A DNA stretch of 64,000 bases, from positions 124,001 to 188,000 of the forward strand of contig NZ_JAUTWS010000007.1 in the NCBI RefSeq assembly GCF_030657435.1. The letters are read 5' to 3'. The notes under the pieces are model-generated. The model saw only the letters and a list, made by a program, of their open reading frames with translations. It did no database searches and was not told the DNA's origin. The translations under genes were made by a program, and so were the position numbers. Of the stretch, positions 26,945-35,455 are shown in pieces. Position 1 is the first letter of the stretch. The number at the start of each line of letters is the position of its first letter. The DNA comes from Paracraurococcus lichenis (GTDB taxonomy: Bacteria > Pseudomonadota > Alphaproteobacteria > Acetobacterales > Acetobacteraceae).

Positions 26945-27352
26945 TCAGGCCGCGGCGGGCGTCTCCTGCGGCGGGTAGTTCAGCTCGACCGCGACGCCAT
27001 CGGGATCGAACAGGAAGAGCTGCGTCTGCCGGTCGCGCGGGATCACCCGCTCCTCGTACTTGATGCCGCGCTGCGCCAGGCGCTGCTTCATCTCGGCGAG
27101 GCCCGAGCAGGTGAAGGCGATGTGGTCGAGCAGCCCGGTCGGCCCGGCCTCGCGGTGCTGCGGATGGCTGTCGTCGCTGCGCGGGCCGATCAGGTGCACC
27201 GTCGGGTTGTCGCCGACATAGAGCCAGTAGCCCGGGAAGTTCAGCGGCGGCCGGTAGCCGACCGCGAGCCCGAGCACGTCCTCGTAGAAGGTCTTCGTCC
27301 GTTCCAGGTCCACGGGGCGGATGGTGTAGTGGTTCAGGCCTTCGAGCGGCAT
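26945..27352 (-). CDS. VOC family (glyoxalase/extradiol dioxygenase fold) protein
   Basis: A 135-residue metal-binding protein with the VOC fold. LEGLNHYTIRPVDLERTKTFYEDVLGLAVG gives the first His ligand, LLDHIAFTCSG the second, and FLFDPDGVAVELNYP the C-terminal Glu. Single-domain members are glyoxalase I-like or ring-cleavage-like isomerases. It follows the flavoenzyme gene on the same strand with a 40-bp gap, suggesting they act on the same substrate, possibly an aromatic or enoyl acid. Activity is not predictable more closely. Confidence 0.88.
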   Translation of the reverse strand: MPLEGLNHYTIRPVDLERTKTFYEDVLGLAVGYRPPLNFPGYWLYVGDNPTVHLIGPRSDDSHPQHREAGPTGLLDHIAFTCSGLAEMKQRLAQRGIKYEERVIPRDRQTQLFLFDPDGVAVELNYPPQETPAAA

Positions 27353-27392
27353 GGCGGGTCCTCCTTGTCGGGCGGGGCGAGATCGGTCCGCG

Positions 27393-28592
27393 TCAGAAGA
27401 AGCGGCCGGACGGGTTCATCCCCAGGAAATGCTGGCCGCACATCTCCAGGTGAGCGGTGCGCCCCTGCACCTGCTGGGCGGAGGCGTGGATGTCGCGCAT
27501 GCGGCGCTCGAAGGGGCCGCCGGTCATGATCGCGGAGGCGCCGGCCTCGTGATAGGCCCATTCCGCCACCTCCTTGGCGCGATGGATCGCCGAGGTGGTG
27601 GCCAGCCGCACCAGCGCGCGTTCGTGCATGGTGATGTGGCCCGTGGCGCGCGAGACCTCCCAGGCCTCGTCCAGCACCTCGACCAGCCAGGCGCCGGCGG
27701 AGCGGAGCTTCGCCTCGCATTGCGCGATGCCATTCTGGATCACCTCGCTCTCGCGCATCGGCCGCGTCATGGCCGCCGCCGTCTTGGTCCTCGCCATCTC
27801 GACGAAGGCGTCCAGCATGCCGCGGGCAATCCCCATGGAGACGCCGGCGAAGCCGGCGGCGTAGAGGTTGGTGGTGGTGAATTTGTAGAGCGGGCTGTCC
27901 ACCCGCCGTTCCTCGTCGCTGTCGCGGCAGACCGCGTGCTCCTCCGGCACGAAGAGGTCGTCGAAGGTATAGGTGTCGCTGTTGGTGCCGCGCAGGCCGA
28001 CCACGTTCCAGACATCGTGGAAGCGCACCTTCTCCCGCCGCACCAGCATGCTGCGCTCGTGCTGGGTGCCGTCGGGATTCTTGCGGACGGAGCCGTCGGG
28101 CTCGACGATCTTGCAGTGTCCGCCGATCCAGGTCGCGTGGCGGTTGCCGCTGGCGAAGCCCCAGGTGCCCGAGACCCGATAGCCGCCGGGGACCACCTTC
28201 GCGGTGCCGGTGCCGAAGCCCCAGGCGAGGACGGCGCGCGGATCGCCCCAGACCTCCCGGGCCGCCTCCGGCGCCATATAGGCCGCGGCGAAGGAACAGC
28301 CGCTGGCCTGGCAGAGGCACCAGCCGGTGGAGCCATCGGCGGCGGCGATCACCTCCTGCATCCGGAAGAAGGCGGAGGGCTTCACTTCCTCGCCATTGTA
28401 GGCGCGGGGCAGGAGGGTGCGGAACAGCGCATGGCCGTGCAGCGCATCCAGCACCGCCGGCGTCAGGGCCTTGTCGGCCTCGATCCGCGCCGAGTCCTGC
28501 TCGATCAGCGCGGCGATGGACCGGGCGCGGGCGACCGGGTCGGGGCGGGCCCGCATCGGCGTGACCCCGTCCATCTCCAACGCTGCGCTCAT
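27393..28592 (-). CDS. Acyl-CoA dehydrogenase-like flavin monooxygenase (HsaA-type fold)
   Basis: A 399-residue flavoprotein with the acyl-CoA dehydrogenase fold. ALFRTLLPRAYNGEEVKPS near the N-terminus, GWCLCQASGCSFAAAYMAPEAAREVWGD and GTWGFASGN mark the FMN/FAD oxygenase subfamily, to which flavin-dependent hydroxylases such as HsaA and HpaC-partnered enzymes belong. The C-terminal helices include ALVRLATTSAIHRAKEVAEWAYHEAG. A reductase partner is not adjacent. ATG 28592 has GGGAGG upstream. It is divergent from a TetR gene that probably controls it together with the VOC gene. Confidence 0.85.
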   Translation of the reverse strand: MSAALEMDGVTPMRARPDPVARARSIAALIEQDSARIEADKALTPAVLDALHGHALFRTLLPRAYNGEEVKPSAFFRMQEVIAAADGSTGWCLCQASGCSFAAAYMAPEAAREVWGDPRAVLAWGFGTGTAKVVPGGYRVSGTWGFASGNRHATWIGGHCKIVEPDGSVRKNPDGTQHERSMLVRREKVRFHDVWNVVGLRGTNSDTYTFDDLFVPEEHAVCRDSDEERRVDSPLYKFTTTNLYAAGFAGVSMGIARGMLDAFVEMARTKTAAAMTRPMRESEVIQNGIAQCEAKLRSAGAWLVEVLDEAWEVSRATGHITMHERALVRLATTSAIHRAKEVAEWAYHEAGASAIMTGGPFERRMRDIHASAQQVQGRTAHLEMCGQHFLGMNPSGRFF

Positions 28593-28609
28593 CCCTGCCT
28601 CCCGCCGTG

Positions 28610-28627
28610 TTCGGTCGCCCGACCAAA
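28610..28627. promoter_or_regulatory. Candidate TetR operator in the divergent spacer
   Basis: An 18-bp dyad, TTcGGTCGccCGACCaAA, lies 18 bases before the flavoenzyme ATG and about 92 bp before the TetR gene. Symmetric sites of this length in a divergent promoter are the usual TetR target; the exact link is inference. Confidence 0.55.
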
Positions 28628-28719
28628 TCTCGACGGGACGGCGGGTCCGTGTCAAGGATGCCCTGGCGCGCTATAGGGCGCGCACCGCAACCGCCGGCAG
28701 AGGGTAGGCGATTCGACGC

Positions 28720-29379
28720 ATGACGGTGACCGAGAAGACCAGGCCGGCGGCGCAGGAGGCGGCGGCGAGCGTCCGGGAGCGCATCCTGGGCGTGGCGCAG
28801 GAGCTGTTCGCGGAGCTGGGCTACTCGGCCGCCTCCACCCGGGCGATCGCCCAGGCGGCCGGCGTGAACCTCGCGCAGCTGCATTACCATTTCGGCGCCA
28901 AGCGGGACCTGTTCAAGGCGGCCTATCTCCGCGGCGCCAGCCAGGTGACGGAAGCGCGCAGCCGGGCGCTCGCCGAGCTTCGCGCCGCGCATGAGGGTGG
29001 GCCGATCCCGCTGCAAGACCTGGTCCGCAGCTTCGTCACGCCCTTCATGCTGGCCGGCAAGACCACCGAGGGCAGCGCCACCATGCGCATGCATGCCCGG
29101 CTGCACACGGAGCCCGACGACATCTCCAAGGAGGTGCTGGGCACGGTCTATGACGAGACCACGCTCGCCTATACCGCGGAGTTCCGGAAGGTGCTGCCGC
29201 ACCTCTCGCATGAGACGCTGTGCTGGCGGCTCTATTTCATGATGGGCGCCTATCGCTACACGCTGCTGCGCACGGGGCGGCTGGAGGCGATGAGCGGCGG
29301 CGCCTGCGACAGCGGCGACTTCGACCGCGCGGTCGCGGAGATCGTGCCCTTCCTCTGCGCCGGCCTCGCGGCACCGTAA
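28720..29379 (+). CDS. TetR/AcrR family transcriptional regulator
   Basis: A 219-residue repressor. The N-terminal helix-turn-helix, RERILGVAQELFAELGYSAASTRAIAQAAGVNLAQLHYHFGAKRDLFKAAY, is a perfect TetR DNA-binding domain. The C-terminal part (ALAELRAAHEG... to LCAGLAAP) resembles the CerR/PsrA-like ligand domain. It likely represses the divergent flavoenzyme–VOC genes via the palindrome at 28610-28627 and responds to their substrate, possibly an acyl-CoA or aromatic acid. The ATG at 28720 follows a weak ribosome site; no alternative start is better. Confidence 0.92.
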   Translation: MTVTEKTRPAAQEAAASVRERILGVAQELFAELGYSAASTRAIAQAAGVNLAQLHYHFGAKRDLFKAAYLRGASQVTEARSRALAELRAAHEGGPIPLQDLVRSFVTPFMLAGKTTEGSATMRMHARLHTEPDDISKEVLGTVYDETTLAYTAEFRKVLPHLSHETLCWRLYFMMGAYRYTLLRTGRLEAMSGGACDSGDFDRAVAEIVPFLCAGLAAP

Positions 29380-29433
29380 GGGCGCCGCGCCGCCGCTCGC
29401 GCTAGGCTCGCACCGGCAATGCGGGAGGCGGCG

Positions 29434-30795
29434 GTGGAATTCGATGCGATCGTGGTCGGCGCGGGCCAGGCGGGCCCGGCGCTGGCCTTCCGGCTCGCGG
29501 CCTCCGGCCGGCGCGTGGCGATGATCGAACGCGGGCCGGCGGGCGGCACCTGCGTCAATACCGGCTGCACCCCGACCAAGACGCTGGTCGCCAGCGCCCG
29601 CGTCGCGCACCTGGCGCGGCGCGCCGCCGACTTCGGGGTGACGCTGCCGGGCGAGGTCGGGATCGACTGGCCGAAGGTCCGGGCGCGGATGGAGGCGGTG
29701 GTCGCCCGCTCGCGCGACGGCCTCACCAAGTCCCTCGGCAGCACGGAGGGTATCACCTTCATCCGCGGCCATGCCCGCTTCACCGCGCCGCACGAGATGG
29801 AGGTGAACGGGGAGCGGCATGCGGCGCCCTGGATCTTCCTCGATGTCGGCGCGCATGCGGTGGCGCCGCCGGTCCCCGGTCTCGAGACGGTGCCCTGGCT
29901 CGACAATGCCAGGCTGCTGCAGATCGAGGCCGTGCCGCGCCACCTGGCGATCCTCGGCGGTAGCTATATCGGGCTGGAATTCGCCCAGGTCTTCCGCCGC
30001 TTCGGCGCCGAGGTCACGATCATCGAGACCTCGCCGCGGCTGATCGCGCGGGAGGACCCGGAGATCTCGGAGGCCATCCACGACATGCTGGCGGCGGAGG
30101 GGATCGTCTCCCATCTCGGCGCCAGGGTCGCCGCCGTGGCGCGGGACGGGGAGGGCGTGCTGCTGCGGCTGGAGGGCGGGCCGGAGATCCGCGCCTCCCA
30201 TCTCCTCGTCGCCGCGGGGCGGCGGCCGAACACGGACGACCTCGGCCTCGAGGCGGCGGGGATCGCGCGCGATGCGCGCGGCGCCATCCTGGTGGACGAT
30301 GCGCTGCGGACCGATGTGCCGGGCGTCTGGGCGCTCGGCGAGTGCAACGGCCGCGGCGCCTTCACCCATACCACCTGGAACGACTACGAGATCGTCGCCG
30401 CCAACCTGCTCGATGGCGAGCAGCGCCGGGTGACGGACCGGCTCCCTTGCTACGCCCTCTTCACCGACCCGCCGCTCGGCCGCGTCGGCATGACGGAGGC
30501 CGAGGCGCGCCAGGCCGGGCACCGGCTGCTGGTCGGCCGGCGGCCGATGACGCGGGTGAACCGCGCGGTGGAGAAGGGCGAGACCACCGGCCTGATGAAG
30601 GCGGTGGTCGATGCCGACAGCCACCGGATCCTCGGCGCCGCCATCCTCGGCACCGATGGCGACGAGGCGGTGCACGGCATGCTCGACCTGATGCAGGCAG
30701 GGGTGCCCTACACCACGCTGCAGCGCACGGTGCATATCCATCCGACCGTGTCGGAACTGATCCCGACCATGCTGGGCGAGTTGCAGCCGGGCTGA
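29434..30795 (+). CDS. FAD-dependent pyridine nucleotide-disulfide oxidoreductase (mercuric reductase/Lpd-like)
   Basis: A 453-residue class I disulfide reductase. FDAIVVGAGQAGPALAFRLA binds FAD. The redox-active disulfide CVNTGCTPTK is intact, HLAILGGSYIGLEFAQVFRRFGAEVTIIE is the NAD(P)H site, and the C-terminal HIHPTVSELIPTM gives the His-Glu base. It lacks the N-terminal HMA domain and C-terminal Cys pair of true MerA, and no mer genes are near, so the substrate is uncertain. GTG 29434 is chosen because GGGAGG lies five bases upstream; an ATG five codons earlier lacks a site. Confidence 0.9.
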   Translation: MEFDAIVVGAGQAGPALAFRLAASGRRVAMIERGPAGGTCVNTGCTPTKTLVASARVAHLARRAADFGVTLPGEVGIDWPKVRARMEAVVARSRDGLTKSLGSTEGITFIRGHARFTAPHEMEVNGERHAAPWIFLDVGAHAVAPPVPGLETVPWLDNARLLQIEAVPRHLAILGGSYIGLEFAQVFRRFGAEVTIIETSPRLIAREDPEISEAIHDMLAAEGIVSHLGARVAAVARDGEGVLLRLEGGPEIRASHLLVAAGRRPNTDDLGLEAAGIARDARGAILVDDALRTDVPGVWALGECNGRGAFTHTTWNDYEIVAANLLDGEQRRVTDRLPCYALFTDPPLGRVGMTEAEARQAGHRLLVGRRPMTRVNRAVEKGETTGLMKAVVDADSHRILGAAILGTDGDEAVHGMLDLMQAGVPYTTLQRTVHIHPTVSELIPTMLGELQPG

Positions 30796-30886
30796 GGGGC
30801 CGGCCTGCTGCTTGACAGGGGCGGCGGCCGTTCCCCAGGCTGCCGCCCTGGCCGGCCGCCAGAGCCGGCGCGACGGAGGATACCCC

Positions 30887-31849
30887 ATGCCCGCCCGCTT
30901 CCCCGGTTTCGAGCCCCGCGGCGTGATCCCGGCGGTGCTGCTGCCCTTCCAGGCCGATCTCTCGATCGACGAGGCCGCCTACCGTGCGCATGTCGCCGAC
31001 GTCGCGGCGGTGCGGGGCGTGACGGCCATCACCACCAATGCGCATGCCTCCGAGGTCGCCTCCTGCGACCCGGAGGAGCAGGACCGCGTGCTCGCGCTCA
31101 CGCTCGAGACGGTGGGCGACCGCCTGCCGGTGGTGAACGGCGTCTACGCCGACGGCACGCTGCAGGCGGCGCGGATCGCGAAGCGCGCCGCGGCGGACGG
31201 CGCCTCCGCCCTGCTGGTCTTCCCGCCGCAGGTGCTCGCGCGCGGCAATGCGGCGCGGCCGGACTGCCTCGCCGACCATATCCGCCACATCGCGGCGGCG
31301 ACCGACCTGCCGCTGATCGTCTTCCAGTACCCGGCGGTGACGGGGCTGACCTATCCGCTGGAGACACTGGTGCGGCTGGCCGAGGAGGTCCCGAGCTTCC
31401 GCGCCATCAAGGACTGGTGCAACGACCCGGCGCTGGCCGAGCGGCACATCCAGGTGCTGCAGGGCCTGCCGCGGCCGGTCAATGTGCTGTCCACCCACAG
31501 CGCTTGGCTGTTCCCGTCCCTGGTCACCGGTGCGGCCGGGCTGCTCTCCGGCTCCGGCAGCGTCATCGCCGATCTCCAGGCGCGGCTCTTCGACGCGGTG
31601 CAGGCGGGCGACATGGCGGCGGCGCAGGCGATCAACGCCCGCATCCGCCCGACCGCGCAGGCCTTCTATGCCGAGCCCTTCTTCGACATGCACAACCGCA
31701 TGAAGGAGGCGCTGGTGTTGCTGGGCAAGCTGCCGCGCGCCGTGGTGCGGCCGCCGCTCAAGAAGCTCGAGCCGGCGGAGATCCGGCGGATCGAGTCGGC
31801 GTTGGTCGAGGCCGGGCTGCTGGAACGCGCGCGGCTGGCGGCGGAGTGA
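30887..31849 (+). CDS. Dihydrodipicolinate synthase (DapA) family aldolase/lyase
   Basis: A 320-residue TIM-barrel protein of the DHDPS/NAL superfamily. The Schiff-base lysine is in FRAIKDW near residue 165, preceded by the Tyr motif LIVFQYPAVTG near 145. The glycine loop normally reading GTTGE is altered to TTNAHASEV near residue 50, so classical DHDPS activity is doubtful and a sugar-acid or pyruvate aldolase role is likelier. A strong GGAGG precedes ATG 30887. It stands 91 bp after the disulfide reductase; a porin gene follows tail to tail. Confidence 0.88.
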   Translation: MPARFPGFEPRGVIPAVLLPFQADLSIDEAAYRAHVADVAAVRGVTAITTNAHASEVASCDPEEQDRVLALTLETVGDRLPVVNGVYADGTLQAARIAKRAAADGASALLVFPPQVLARGNAARPDCLADHIRHIAAATDLPLIVFQYPAVTGLTYPLETLVRLAEEVPSFRAIKDWCNDPALAERHIQVLQGLPRPVNVLSTHSAWLFPSLVTGAAGLLSGSGSVIADLQARLFDAVQAGDMAAAQAINARIRPTAQAFYAEPFFDMHNRMKEALVLLGKLPRAVVRPPLKKLEPAEIRRIESALVEAGLLERARLAAE

Positions 31850-31859
31850 CGGCGCCCGC

Positions 31860-33260
31860 TCAGAAGGCCGCGTGCAGCCTGAGCGCCACGATCGGCACCG
31901 GCCCGCGATCCGTGTTGTAGGCCGGGTTCACCACGAGCTGGGCGTCCAGCGCCAGGTTGAGGCCGGGCGCCAGCCGCGCGTCGTAATAGGTCTCGAAGGT
32001 GGTCTCCGGCGCGTAGTTCAGCCGCCCGTCGCCGGTGATGAAGCCGATGCCGCCGGCCTCGAGGAAGCGGCGGTGCGGGCTGGAAAGGCCGCCGAGGTTG
32101 AAGGCGAGGCCAACCGTATCGCCCGGCCGCTCCCAGCGCTGGCCGGTGAGGGACAGGCCGCCCGAGACCGACCAGTCCATCTCGGTGAACATCCAGTTCT
32201 GCGCCCGGCCGTCGTTCCAGCCGAGGCGCGCGAAGGCGCCGAGCTCGCGGGTCAATTCCTGTTCGAGGTTCAGCGCGAGCATCTGCTTGGTGCGGGAGGC
32301 GCGCAGCCGCTCGGTATCCTCGTCGCCGGCCAGGATCGCGCCCGTCAGCGCATCCCAGCGCGCGGAGCGGGTACGCGAGAGGCCGCCGAGCACGCGCAGC
32401 ATCCCCGGCCGCTCGCCAGCCGTCCAGGCGCGCTCGACCTGGGCGAGGATCTGCCATCCCTTCAGCCAGCGCGGCTCGAGGTCCAGCGAATTGGCCTCGC
32501 GCGCTACCCGGAAGGCGCCGGTGCGGATCGCCCAGGTGCCGTTCTCCCATTCCGCCACCAGGCCGTCGGTGAAGCCGCGCGCGTCGGCGGCGAAGTCGAA
32601 GGCGCCGGCGCCGACCTGGCCCCAGCCCATGAATTGCGTCCGCGCGTCATGCGCATAGCGGTTGTCGTCGAAGAAGTCCCAGACCGAGACGCGGCCGGCG
32701 GTCAGGGTGATGCGCTCGCGCGCGAGCGGCCCGGTGAAGCGCATCGGGTCCGGGTCGGTGCCGAGGACCGTGTCGCCGGAGAGGTCGATGGTCTGCCGCA
32801 CGAAGAGGCGCGAGAGCCAGACCGAGGGGTCGCGCGTGCCGAGGCGGAAGGCCTCGCCGTTCGGGAAATTGGCGACGCCGACCGAGTTCGACAGGCCGAA
32901 GCCGCGGGTGAGGGAGGGCACCGCGACGATCTCGGCATTGTCCCAAAGGCGGCGGCCGAGGACGATGTCGATGGATTGCGTGTTCCGCGTCTCGTCCTTC
33001 GGGCTGAGGCTTGCCGGGCCGCGATAGGGCGAGCGGAAGGAGGGATGCGCCTGGACGATGCCTGTGAACTGGCCGCGCAGGAACCAGCCCTGCTGCTCCA
33101 GTCGGGCGAGCCAGTCCTCGCCGCCCGCGATCAGCGCGTCGATGTTCGGCTGGTAGATCGGGCCGGCGGTGCCGCGCTGGGCCTGGGCGCCGGGCGCGGC
33201 CAGCAAGGCGGCCAGCGCCATCCCGCAGAGGGCCGCAACCCGCCCCCGGAACAGACTCAT
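31860..33260 (-). CDS. Carbohydrate-selective porin, OprB family
   Basis: A 466-residue outer-membrane beta-barrel protein. A signal peptide (FRGRVAALCGMALAALLAAPGAQAQ) is followed by IYQPNIDALIAGGEDWLARLEQQGWFLRGQFTGIVQAH, the OprB opening. Alternating amphipathic strands run to the C-terminal LRLHAAF, ending in Phe as required by the BAM complex. OprB porins take up sugars such as glucose. It sits 10 bp tail to tail with the DapA-like gene. The 250-bp spacer to the divergent RraA-like gene probably contains both promoters; none is obvious. Confidence 0.9.
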   Translation of the reverse strand: MSLFRGRVAALCGMALAALLAAPGAQAQRGTAGPIYQPNIDALIAGGEDWLARLEQQGWFLRGQFTGIVQAHPSFRSPYRGPASLSPKDETRNTQSIDIVLGRRLWDNAEIVAVPSLTRGFGLSNSVGVANFPNGEAFRLGTRDPSVWLSRLFVRQTIDLSGDTVLGTDPDPMRFTGPLARERITLTAGRVSVWDFFDDNRYAHDARTQFMGWGQVGAGAFDFAADARGFTDGLVAEWENGTWAIRTGAFRVAREANSLDLEPRWLKGWQILAQVERAWTAGERPGMLRVLGGLSRTRSARWDALTGAILAGDEDTERLRASRTKQMLALNLEQELTRELGAFARLGWNDGRAQNWMFTEMDWSVSGGLSLTGQRWERPGDTVGLAFNLGGLSSPHRRFLEAGGIGFITGDGRLNYAPETTFETYYDARLAPGLNLALDAQLVVNPAYNTDRGPVPIVALRLHAAF

Positions 33261-33513
33261 CCACTCGACCCCTCGACCCCGGCGCCTGTTACGGCGCGGT
33301 GGCCGGGCAGGGCAACCGCCCCGGGCGGTCCGTCACCGAAGCGTCACGCAACACCGGGCATGCTGCCCCCCTGGAATGCCGCCCGCCGGCGCCGCGTGCC
33401 GACCAGCATCGGCCGGTGCGGCGCGGCGACCGCCGCGGCCGTGTCACGCCATCACGGCATTTGACCGGCGCCTCGCCGTCCCCGATCCTTGGGGCCTTCC
33501 GGGAGGACCCATC

Positions 33514-34221
33514 ATGGCCGATCGCCCCTTCACCCGCGCGGACCTGGACCTGCTGCGGCGCTGGGACACGCCCACCATCTGCAATGCGCTGGAACTGGTG
33601 GTGCCGGCCCGGCGCGGCCGCGGCTTCACCCTGCAGCCCTTCGTCTGCGCCGACCCGTCGCTGCCGCCGATCTGCGGCCTCGCCCGGACCGGGCAGATCC
33701 GCGCCGCCGCCCCCTCCGGCCGCAGCAAGGAGCAGGACCGCGCCGCCCGGATCGGCTGGTACGAATACGTGGCGGATGCCGACCTGCCGACCATCGTGGT
33801 GATCGAGGACCTCGACGAGACCCCGGGCTTCGGCGCCTTCTGGGGCGAGGTGAACAGCAACGTCCACAAGGGCCTCGGCTGCCTCGGCTGCGTGACCAGC
33901 GGGTCCTTCCGCGACCTCGACATGCTGGCGCCGGGCTTCCAGATCATCGGCGGCATGATCAACCCCAGCCATGCGCATGTGCACATGGTCGATTTCGGCC
34001 GCGACGTGATCGTGCACGGCATGCCGGTGATGCATGACGACGTGGTGCATGCCGACCGGCACGGCGCGGTGGTGATCCCGGCCGAGGCGGTGAAGGCGCT
34101 GCCGGCGGCCATCGACCTCTGCGCCCGGCGCGAGGCGGTGATCCTCGACATGGCCAAGCGCGACGACTTCGACATCCACAAGCTGAAGGACGCGCTGTCC
34201 AAGGCGGACGAGATCCACTGA
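33514..34221 (+). CDS. RraA family protein (HMG/CHA aldolase-like)
   Basis: A 235-residue protein of the RraA/dimethylmenaquinone-methyltransferase-like superfamily, which includes RNase E inhibitors and 4-hydroxy-4-methyl-2-oxoglutarate aldolases. WDTPTICNALELV opens the fold, and GCLGCVTSGSFRDLDML holds the GxxRD metal and substrate site. In catabolic gene sets such proteins are usually pyruvate aldolases or oxaloacetate decarboxylases. A strong GGGAGG precedes ATG 33514. Its stop codon is part of a triplicated 16-bp tandem repeat, and the frame stays open after the TGA to about 34388. Confidence 0.87.
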   Translation: MADRPFTRADLDLLRRWDTPTICNALELVVPARRGRGFTLQPFVCADPSLPPICGLARTGQIRAAAPSGRSKEQDRAARIGWYEYVADADLPTIVVIEDLDETPGFGAFWGEVNSNVHKGLGCLGCVTSGSFRDLDMLAPGFQIIGGMINPSHAHVHMVDFGRDVIVHGMPVMHDDVVHADRHGAVVIPAEAVKALPAAIDLCARREAVILDMAKRDDFDIHKLKDALSKADEIH

Positions 34222-34254
34222 GGACGAGATCCGCTGAGGACGAGATCCGCTGAG
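34207..34254 (+). repeat. Three tandem copies of a 16-bp unit spanning the RraA stop codon
   Basis: GACGAGATCC(A/G)CTGAG occurs three times back to back; the first copy contains the last codons and stop TGA of the RraA gene. Units 2 and 3 are identical and differ from unit 1 by one base. It looks like recent slippage duplication. Confidence 0.9.
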
Positions 34255-34398
34255 GACCTGGCCGCGAGGGCGGCGTTGCTGCCGGCCGCGGCCGCCTTCC
34301 TGGAACGTCGCTGCGGCGATGCCCGGCGCGTCGAGGCGCCGGATGCGCGCATCCCGGGCTGGCCGGCCCGTCCGGCCTGCGGTTGAGCAAGGGGGAGC

Positions 34399-34860
34399 AT
34401 GACGGAGGAGAGCACGGCCCTGCCGCCGCCACTGGCGGTGGTCCGCCCCGATTGGGTGGACAACAACGGCCACATGAACATGGGCTTCTATATGGTCGTG
34501 TTCGACATCGCGACCGACCAGCTCTGGCCCGAGCTTGGCCTGGGCGCGCCCTTCCGTGCCCGCAACCTTGGCACCTTCGCCGCCGAGGCCTGGGTGAACT
34601 ATGTGCGGGAGGTGACGGAGGGCATGCCGCTGGCCTGCACCAACGAGGTGCTGGCCTATGACGGCAAGCGGCTGCTCGCGGTGCACCGCATGCACCACGC
34701 GACCGAGGGCTGGCTCGCCGCCGAGAACGAGGTTCTCTATCTCTGCGTCGATCTCGGCGTCCGGCGCGTCACCACCTGGCCGGAGGATGTGCTGGCACGC
34801 TTTGCCGCCCGCGCCACCGGGCGGCCGGCGAAGCGGCTGGCGCTGAAGCGGCGGGACTGA
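34399..34860 (+). CDS. Acyl-CoA thioesterase, hotdog fold
   Basis: A 153-residue single-hotdog thioesterase. The family core PDWVDNNGHMNMGFYMVVFDIATDQLWPELG near residues 17-47 carries the Asp and glycine pattern of 4-hydroxybenzoyl-CoA thioesterase-like and carnitine-operon thioesterases. The second strand includes EVTEGMPLACTNEVLAYDGKRLLAVHRM. It probably forms a tetramer that hydrolyses a short acyl-CoA. A GGGGGAG precedes ATG 34399. The gene ends one base before the repeat element at 34862-34974, and no operon partner follows. Confidence 0.88.
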   Translation: MTEESTALPPPLAVVRPDWVDNNGHMNMGFYMVVFDIATDQLWPELGLGAPFRARNLGTFAAEAWVNYVREVTEGMPLACTNEVLAYDGKRLLAVHRMHHATEGWLAAENEVLYLCVDLGVRRVTTWPEDVLARFAARATGRPAKRLALKRRD

Positions 34861-34861
34861 C

Positions 34862-34974
34862 ACCGGCCTGCAGAAGTTGTGACTTCTGCAGGCCGGTATC
34901 GCGCGCAGGGTTGGTGTGGCGGCTGCGCGCCAATCATAAAGCCATACCGGTCAGCATTTATGCTGGCCGGTATG
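34862..34974 (+). repeat. 3'-UTR repeat element, copy 2 (hairpin – quadruplex stem-loop – hairpin)
   Basis: One base after the thioesterase stop, a perfect 16-bp hairpin ACCGGCCTGCAGAAGT / ACTTCTGCAGGCCGGT (4-nt loop, 34862-34897) is followed after 3 nt by the 8-bp stem GCGCGCAG/CTGCGCGC (34901-34908, 34923-34930). The stem closes the loop GGTTGGTGTGGCGG. After 12 nt there is a 14-bp hairpin with one U·G (34943-34956, 34961-34974). The order, spacings and 25 of 26 core bases match copy 1. The wobble pairs in both copies (G·U rather than A·C) are only allowed in this orientation, suggesting a transcribed RNA element. Confidence 0.75.
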
Positions 34975-35455
34975 AGGGGGCGGTGACCCCGGGCTCGCGG
35001 CACCGCCGCGAAGGGCCCGGCGGGTCGGCCAGGCCAGTGCCGGGTCCGGCCCATCCGGCATTCCGGGCGCAGTCCGGCGCCTCACGCCCGATGCTCCGGC
35101 CGGCGCTGAAACTCGCGCCTCGCCACCCCGCCGCGCCGGCCGGTCAATACCCTGGTCACGATACCACTGGCTATTTGCCGGCGGCGGGGTTGCGGCCGCG
35201 CAGCGACGGCGGAGCCGGGCAGGCCATGGTGAGCATCAGTGCCTTGCGGCGGAGATTGCTGCGGTGTCCCCCGGTCGCAGTCGCCGAGCCTCCCGCCGGC
35301 CCGACGGTGACCGATGTTGTGATCATGCCGGATCGTATCTGTAACACAGTTCGCAGTCGCGTGAGAGCGCGTGCTTCGGTTTGAAATGCCTGGCTCCGCC
35401 GCCCAGAGTCCGATCCGGGCGGCCGGTCCCCCCCAATGAGGCCGTCCTGGACAGA
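34975..35455. other. Gene-poor stretch
   Basis: No convincing gene is seen in these 480 bases. A possible 52-codon ATG frame on the plus strand at 35226-35384 has no good ribosome site and no domain. GC content and codon pattern look less ordered than in neighbours. The region may hold the promoter of the zinc-ribbon gene that follows. Confidence 0.4.

Noticed and set aside
29434..30795. Mercuric reductase as a firm call
   Set aside because: There is no N-terminal metal-binding domain, no C-terminal Cys pair and no mer genes nearby; only the redox-active disulfide fold is supported.
27334..30888. A 1184-codon minus-strand frame
   Set aside because: It spans the TetR and reductase genes in antisense and continues out of frame through the flavoenzyme gene; its translation has no recognisable domain.
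34911..35384. A 157-codon plus-strand frame after the thioesterase gene
   Set aside because: It begins inside the repeat element, has no ribosome site and no domain-like segment.
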